Shown: piece by piece, positions 44,222-47,999 of the stretch
How the letters are laid out: every line of letters begins with the position of its first letter
Numbering within the stretch: the stretch's first letter is position 1
NCBI GenBank assembly: GCA_003577005.1
Contig: QEUW01000014.1
Span: 1 to 47,999 of the forward strand
From: Chloroflexota bacterium
GTDB taxonomy: Bacteria > Chloroflexota > Anaerolineae > Caldilineales > Caldilineaceae
DNA: 47,999 nt
Direction: 5' to 3'
Position numbers and translations under genes: made by a program
The notes under the pieces: model-generated
The model's database searches: none
Told to the model about the DNA's origin: nothing
Seen by the model: only the letters and a program-made list of their open reading frames with translations

Positions 44222-44291
44222 GGATGCGTGGTGCGTATCCCATCTGCTGTGCCACGGATTGCACACCACGCATCACGCACCACGGATTATC
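44222..44291. repeat. Heptad array between grpE and the GNAT gene
   Basis: Ten 7-nt units, including GGATGCG, TGGTGCG, CACCACG and CATCACG. Left and right halves are partly complementary. The grpE stop codon (44287-44289) lies in its last unit. Confidence 0.8.
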
Positions 44292-44928
44292 CAGCGATAC
44301 GCACCAATGCCGGGCGCAGCACGCGCCCTTTATATTCGTAACCTGCACGGAGTGTTTCGATGATATGTCCGCTGGGCACATCGTCATGGGGCTCGCTCGT
44401 GACTGCCTCGTGATGGTTGGGGTCGAAAGAGCCTTCCAAAGGCACCATCGTGACACCCTCTTCTTCCAGCAGCGCATACAGTTTTTTCTGGATCTGGCGG
44501 AACCCGGCCACCCAGGCCGCCTCGCTCTCATTTACGTCCGGCGGTACATTCTCGAAGGCCAGGTTTAGGTCGTCGAGTACCGGGAGCAGCCGTTTGAGCA
44601 GATGAACGCTCGCCCGCTCGATTTCTTCGGCCAGTTGCCGTTCCTGGCGACGCCGGCTGTTTTGAAAGTCGGCCGCCGTCCGTTGTAACTGATCGGTCAG
44701 CTCCTCGACTCTGCGCTGGGCAGCGGCCAGTTCGCTTTCGAGCTGTTCAATGCGTTCTTGCTCGGGTGACTTGTGTGTCTCCGCCTCTTCTGCGGCCAGC
44801 ACTTCTTCCGCCGCTGTCGCCTCGGCTGTGGCGGACGGCTCGGCGCCATTGGTGGCCTCCACACCAAGCTGCGGCTCCTTCTCCCGCATCTCTTCCTCTA
44901 AGCTCTCAAAAGTCTTCTCTTGTGTCAT
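44287..44928 (-). CDS. grpE: Nucleotide exchange factor GrpE
   Basis: A 213-residue GrpE. After an acidic N-terminal tail (1-60) a long coiled-coil helix follows, then the DFQNSRRRQERQ core and the C-terminal beta domain ending HIIETLRAGYEYKGRVLRPALVRIAG, the family signature. It releases ADP from DnaK in protein folding and heat shock. The gene is 6 nt downstream of hrcA. dnaK and dnaJ, usually next in hrcA-grpE-dnaK-dnaJ operons, are not found downstream: the next genes are a GNAT acetyltransferase and a holin-like membrane protein. The stop codon is part of a heptad repeat. Confidence 0.96.
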   Translation of the reverse strand: MTQEKTFESLEEEMREKEPQLGVEATNGAEPSATAEATAAEEVLAAEEAETHKSPEQERIEQLESELAAAQRRVEELTDQLQRTAADFQNSRRRQERQLAEEIERASVHLLKRLLPVLDDLNLAFENVPPDVNESEAAWVAGFRQIQKKLYALLEEEGVTMVPLEGSFDPNHHEAVTSEPHDDVPSGHIIETLRAGYEYKGRVLRPALVRIAG

Positions 44929-44934
44929 CGTTCA

Positions 44935-45960
44935 CTACCCTACGATTTCTTCGGCAACTTCGCTCATCAGTGCCGCCACATAGCGCACTGCGCCAATGGT
45001 GCGGCCGTACGGCATACGGATCGGGCCAAGCACGCCTAACAGACCGGTTGCGCGGTCCCCAGCACCATACCGGCCAATGACCAGGCTGATATCTTGCAAC
45101 TCGGCATAACGGCCATCACCGGCGATGACGATCTGCACGTCATCGCCAAATGCTAAGTCACCGAGCACTTGTTCCAACACCGACCGCTGTTCAAAGACGC
45201 GGACAATCCGGCGTACATTGTCACCCCCGGCAAATTCGGGCGCCTCCAGTACGTGAGCCAGGCCATCTCGGAAGATCTGGCTGCTGAACTGCGTGTCCAT
45301 CCGTGTCATCATGCCCGCTACGAGCATCGCCACTTGCCGGGCAAAAGGCGTTAGCAGCGGCATCTTGGCCTCGATGGCGGCCGAGTCGCACCCCGCCAGT
45401 TGGTCGTTCAGTTCATTGCTGGTCTGGCTCAGCTCCCCTTGCTCCATCGGCTCATCCAGATCGAGCAACTGTTGTTTGACCGCCCCTTCCTGCAGCACCA
45501 ACACGAGCAGAACTTTTGTATCGTGGATACCCACCAGCTCCATATGTTTGAAACGGCTGCGAGCGGCGCGCGGGGCTGTAGCCAGGGCTGCATTCTGCGA
45601 AGCCTGCGCCAACACCGAGGCGCTCAAACGCAGCCACTGGTCCAACTCCTGGCGGGCGTTGCGGAACTGAGAGCGAATCACCCGGCGCTCCTGCGAGGTG
45701 AGCTCAGCATCGTCCAGGAGATTTTGGACAAAATAACGATACCCCGCGTCCGTAGGGACACGGCCGGCGCTCGTATGCGGATGGGTCAACAAACCGGCCC
45801 GCTCCAATGCCGCCAGATCGTTGCGGATCGTCGCCGAGCCAACCCCTAACTCATAATTTTGGGCAACCGCCTGGCTGCCCACAGGCTGAGCCGTATGGAC
45901 ATACTCCTGGATGACGATGTGGAGCAAGCGGCGCTGTCGTTCGGTCAGATCGGTAGACAT
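44935..45960 (-). CDS. hrcA: Heat-inducible transcription repressor HrcA
   Basis: A 341-residue HrcA. N-terminal winged helix with LTERQRRLLHIVIQEYVHTAQPVGS and SATIRNDLAALERAGLL, THPHTSAGRVPTDAGYR, then the GAF-like and C-terminal domains with IGRYGAGDRATGLLGVLGPIRMPYGR. It represses chaperone genes by binding CIRCE operators. The start at 45960 (MSTDLTERQRRLLH) has AAGGTGG upstream; the frame is open to 46038 but that part overlaps the promoter. A near-consensus sigma70 promoter lies at 45997-46025. No classic CIRCE (TTAGCACTC-N9-GAGTGCTAA) was found in the leader; a different inverted repeat lies upstream of the -35 box. Confidence 0.95.
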   Translation of the reverse strand: MSTDLTERQRRLLHIVIQEYVHTAQPVGSQAVAQNYELGVGSATIRNDLAALERAGLLTHPHTSAGRVPTDAGYRYFVQNLLDDAELTSQERRVIRSQFRNARQELDQWLRLSASVLAQASQNAALATAPRAARSRFKHMELVGIHDTKVLLVLVLQEGAVKQQLLDLDEPMEQGELSQTSNELNDQLAGCDSAAIEAKMPLLTPFARQVAMLVAGMMTRMDTQFSSQIFRDGLAHVLEAPEFAGGDNVRRIVRVFEQRSVLEQVLGDLAFGDDVQIVIAGDGRYAELQDISLVIGRYGAGDRATGLLGVLGPIRMPYGRTIGAVRYVAALMSEVAEEIVG

Positions 45961-45996
45961 ACCTGGCAACCACCTTACAATTCTAATAACGCCGCG

Positions 45997-46025
45997 ATCA
46001 TAACACCGGCGAACATTTGTGTCAA
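45997..46025 (-). promoter_or_regulatory. Near-consensus sigma70 promoter of hrcA-grpE
   Basis: On the minus strand TTGACA (46020-46025) and TATGAT (45997-46002) are spaced by 17 nt. Transcription would start near 45990, 30 nt before the hrcA start codon. Confidence 0.8.
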
Positions 46026-46037
46026 GGTGTGGGAACA

Positions 46038-46059
46038 ATTGACTCTACCAAGTGTCAAT
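46038..46059. promoter_or_regulatory. Inverted repeat upstream of the hrcA promoter
   Basis: Nine-nt arms (minus strand ATTGACACT and AGAGTCAAT) with one mismatch and a 4-nt spacer. It lies just upstream of the -35 box and 20 nt after the sugar-transferase stop. It could be an operator or a weak terminator for the upstream gene. It does not match the CIRCE consensus. Confidence 0.35.
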
Positions 46060-46078
46060 CACCACTGCCAATTGAAGC

Positions 46079-47545
46079 TCAATAAGCATTTTCATTGGCG
46101 CCCAAGAGCCACTGCACGATGGTGCGCAGCAAAATTTTGATGTCGAGGCCAAGCGACCAGTTTTCAATATACCAGAGGTCATACTTGGTTCGTTCGACAA
46201 TCGAGGTGTCACCGCGCAAACCGTTGACCTGTGCCCAACCGGTGAGACCCGCCTTTTCGCGATGGCGGTCCATATAGCGCGGGATGATCTGGCGGAACTG
46301 TTCCACATAGACGGGTCGTTCAGGCCGGGGACCGACCAGGCTCATATCGCCGACCAGGACATTGACCAGTTGGGGCAGTTCGTCGATGTTGAAGCGCCGC
46401 AAAAAAGCGCCCAATCGGGTGCGCCGCGGGTCGCTTTCCACGGTCCAGCCAGGACCATCCACCTCAGCGTCCCGGCGCATCGAGCGGAACTTGATGATTT
46501 TGAAGGGCCTAGCATCCAGCCCCATCCGTTCCTGCACATAGAAGACCGGGCCCGGGCTTTCGAGCTTGATGAGCAGAGCAGTCAACAACATAAAAGGGCT
46601 CATGATCACCAGAGCGATGGCGCTGAAGACCAGATCCATACCACGCTTGAGCGTCAGTTTCCACCCGCGCAAGGCCACATCACGGATGGTCAGGAGCGGG
46701 AGGCCACCCAGGTCGCCGATGCCAACCTCGCTCGCCATGATCTGGAAGACATCGGGGAAGACGCGGATGCCTACTTTTTCGCGCTCGCAGAGGCTGATAA
46801 TGTTGACCAGCTCCTGGTGGCTGCTCTCGGGCAGACCGATGATCACCTCATCGATGCCATGTTTGTCGATGATCCACGGAATATCCGCGATGGCGCCCAA
46901 CACAGGCGTCTCTTGAAAGAGCTGTGTGTTGATGGCGCGACCATTATCCACAATCCCGACCACCTGATAGCCGAGCTTACGATTCTGGCGGATCTTTTGC
47001 AGCAGCATCTGGCCGACTTCACCGGCGCCGATGATCAGCACCCGGTCATCGCCAATGCCGCGCGCCTGGGCTGTCCATTGGATCTGGGCGTGGAGACCGC
47101 GCAGGAGGGTCAGCAACCCAATATTCACTGCCCAGGCAATGATGATAAAGCGGCGATGGGGGTCAAAATTGCTCAGCGCCAGCCCCAAGAGGGCGACGGT
47201 GAGCAGGACAGCAAAGGTGTTGTAGACGATGATCTTGAAGAACTCGTCAAGATGGCTGATGGGCCGGCGCCGCTGGTACATCTGCTGGGAAAAGAAGATG
47301 AGTACCACCAGCACAGTGTTGAGCGCAGGCAAGGGCCAGAATTCGACAAACGGCCCGATCAACACCTCTGGGTTGCGAACGAGCAGAAAGTGCGCCAGAT
47401 AGTAGGCGCCCCAGGTGCAGCCAATATCGACCACGACGAGCGCAGCAACAAAGAGAAATTGGGCGCGCTTCATCAACACCGGCTGGCGCGCCCGCCGGCT
47501 CTGGTACACTTCCTGCGCTGCTGTTTTTGTGATCGTCTGTTGCAT
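46079..47545 (-). CDS. Polyprenyl-phosphate sugar-1-phosphate transferase (exopolysaccharide initiating enzyme, WcaJ/PssY type)
   Basis: A 488-residue membrane enzyme that starts a polysaccharide repeat unit by moving a sugar phosphate from UDP-sugar to undecaprenyl phosphate. Residues 1-130 carry four membrane helices; about 165-290 is a Rossmann-like CoA-binding-type domain (VLIIGAGEVGQML). After another helix (about 300-325) comes the catalytic bacterial sugar transferase domain, with KRGMDLVFSAIAL, FKIIKFRSMRRDAE, RRFNIDELPQLVNVL and GDMSLVGPRPERP. Full length is typical of the WcaJ-like class. The start at 47545 is an ATG with only a weak GAG upstream. The glycosyltransferase gene upstream lies 9 nt away on the same strand, so they form an exopolysaccharide operon. 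Confidence 0.94.
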   Translation of the reverse strand: MQQTITKTAAQEVYQSRRARQPVLMKRAQFLFVAALVVVDIGCTWGAYYLAHFLLVRNPEVLIGPFVEFWPLPALNTVLVVLIFFSQQMYQRRRPISHLDEFFKIIVYNTFAVLLTVALLGLALSNFDPHRRFIIIAWAVNIGLLTLLRGLHAQIQWTAQARGIGDDRVLIIGAGEVGQMLLQKIRQNRKLGYQVVGIVDNGRAINTQLFQETPVLGAIADIPWIIDKHGIDEVIIGLPESSHQELVNIISLCEREKVGIRVFPDVFQIMASEVGIGDLGGLPLLTIRDVALRGWKLTLKRGMDLVFSAIALVIMSPFMLLTALLIKLESPGPVFYVQERMGLDARPFKIIKFRSMRRDAEVDGPGWTVESDPRRTRLGAFLRRFNIDELPQLVNVLVGDMSLVGPRPERPVYVEQFRQIIPRYMDRHREKAGLTGWAQVNGLRGDTSIVERTKYDLWYIENWSLGLDIKILLRTIVQWLLGANENAY

Positions 47546-47554
47546 AGCTGCAAC

Positions 47555-47999
47555 TCACGTACGTTGCCGGCAAAAGCGCCACAAATGAAGCGCCACGTCC
47601 ACCCCCCCCCGGGCCGCCACACCGAGCGGAATCAACTGGTCAACGAGCCAGGATGTCTGATCCCGATAATGCTTGACATAAAAGAGCCACATCGCCTCAT
47701 AAAAGTCGATACGGGTTTTGCTGCTCTGGCTGCTGGACGCACGCTTGACATGGGTCACCTCGCTCTGGCCATTATACCAGATCTCCCACCCGGCATCCTT
47801 GATCCGCTTGGCCCAATCCAGATCTTCGCCGTACATAAAGAAGCGCTCATCCAACAGCCCTACCTGGGCCACCGTTTCGCGCCGTAACTGCATGTAGGCG
47901 CCTACCACCGAATCAACGGGATGAACCGCATCCTCAGGCAGATAGTCCAGATTGTAGGCATTGAAGCGCCGGTTGTTGGCAAAAAGCCGGCTCAAACCG
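47555..47999 (-). CDS. GT2-family glycosyltransferase (partial, 5' end outside window)
   Basis: The C-terminal 147 residues of a family-2 glycosyltransferase, open to the right edge of the window. Visible are VVGAYMQLRRE and the ERFFMYGEDLDWAKRIKDAGW block, the ED-type catalytic base region also seen in the glycosyltransferase at 35184-36206, followed by YEAMWLFYVKHY. The N-terminal nucleotide-binding part lies outside the window. It ends 9 nt before the sugar-transferase start and is part of the same operon. Specificity cannot be told. Confidence 0.85.
   Translation of the reverse strand, partial: GLSRLFANNRRFNAYNLDYLPEDAVHPVDSVVGAYMQLRRETVAQVGLLDERFFMYGEDLDWAKRIKDAGWEIWYNGQSEVTHVKRASSSQSSKTRIDFYEAMWLFYVKHYRDQTSWLVDQLIPLGVAARGGVDVALHLWRFCRQRT

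Noticed and set aside
46262..47887. 541-codon plus-strand frame opposite the sugar transferase and glycosyltransferase genes
   Set aside because: It has Asp/Gln/His-rich low-complexity composition typical of antisense frames, no start signal, and spans two genes with clear family motifs on the other strand.

Overview
The window looks like a stretch of chromosome from a GC-rich, filamentous-type Chloroflexota bacterium, probably in or near the Caldilineae/Anaerolineae. This is an inference from gene content and style: a large multi-PAS sensor kinase, GT39 and polyprenyl sugar-phosphate transferases, Asp-box and ELWxSDGT-type secreted proteins, a Uma2-family relic, and many short tandem-repeat spacers. 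No rRNA, tRNA, CRISPR array, phage or transposase gene was seen.

Layout. 1-4.1 kb (minus): a secreted tandem-PDZ protein cut by the window edge, an OmpR-type response regulator and a secreted Asp-box protein. 4.2-12.1 kb (plus): peptide deformylase, then three overlapping signalling genes (seven-PAS/GAF histidine kinase, single-domain receiver, REC-GAF-PAS-kinase-REC hybrid). 12.1-15.5 kb (minus): selenocysteine elongation factor SelB and a long coiled-coil protein. 15.7-22.1 kb: a family-5 solute-binding lipoprotein (plus) facing a convergent minus-strand ABC transporter set (OppB permease, an OppC-OppD permease/ATPase fusion, OppF). 22.2-23.4 kb (minus): a CysA-type thiosulfate sulfurtransferase preceded by a 44-residue leader peptide with five cysteines in its last eleven residues. 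23.4-30.5 kb: an ELWxSDGT repeat protein, a decayed copy and then an intact copy of an ABC-2 ATPase gene, and a minus-strand operon mntA-hepT (hepT frameshifted)-CehA/McbA-type hydrolase, followed by a cyclase-family hydrolase. 30.6-37 kb (plus): membrane and envelope genes (flippase-like protein, GT39, FlgD-like lipoprotein, two GT2 glycosyltransferases). 36.9-42.6 kb (minus): sbcD-sbcC-histidine kinase. 42.8-46 kb (minus): hrcA-grpE, GNAT acetyltransferase and a small holin-like membrane protein. 46.1-48 kb (minus): exopolysaccharide initiating sugar transferase and a partial glycosyltransferase.

Two features stand out. First, the poly-cysteine leader followed at once by a hairpin, upstream of the sulfurtransferase, has the form of a cysteine-responsive attenuator like those known in mycobacteria. 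Second, the window is peppered with degenerate 7-nt (once 8-nt) tandem arrays, usually palindromic. They sit in most of the larger spacers, supply the stop codons of several genes, and lie in frame inside selB and a glycosyltransferase. A separate family of hairpins keeps its outer arms while the core changes with compensating substitutions. Both repeat classes deserve a genome-wide survey.
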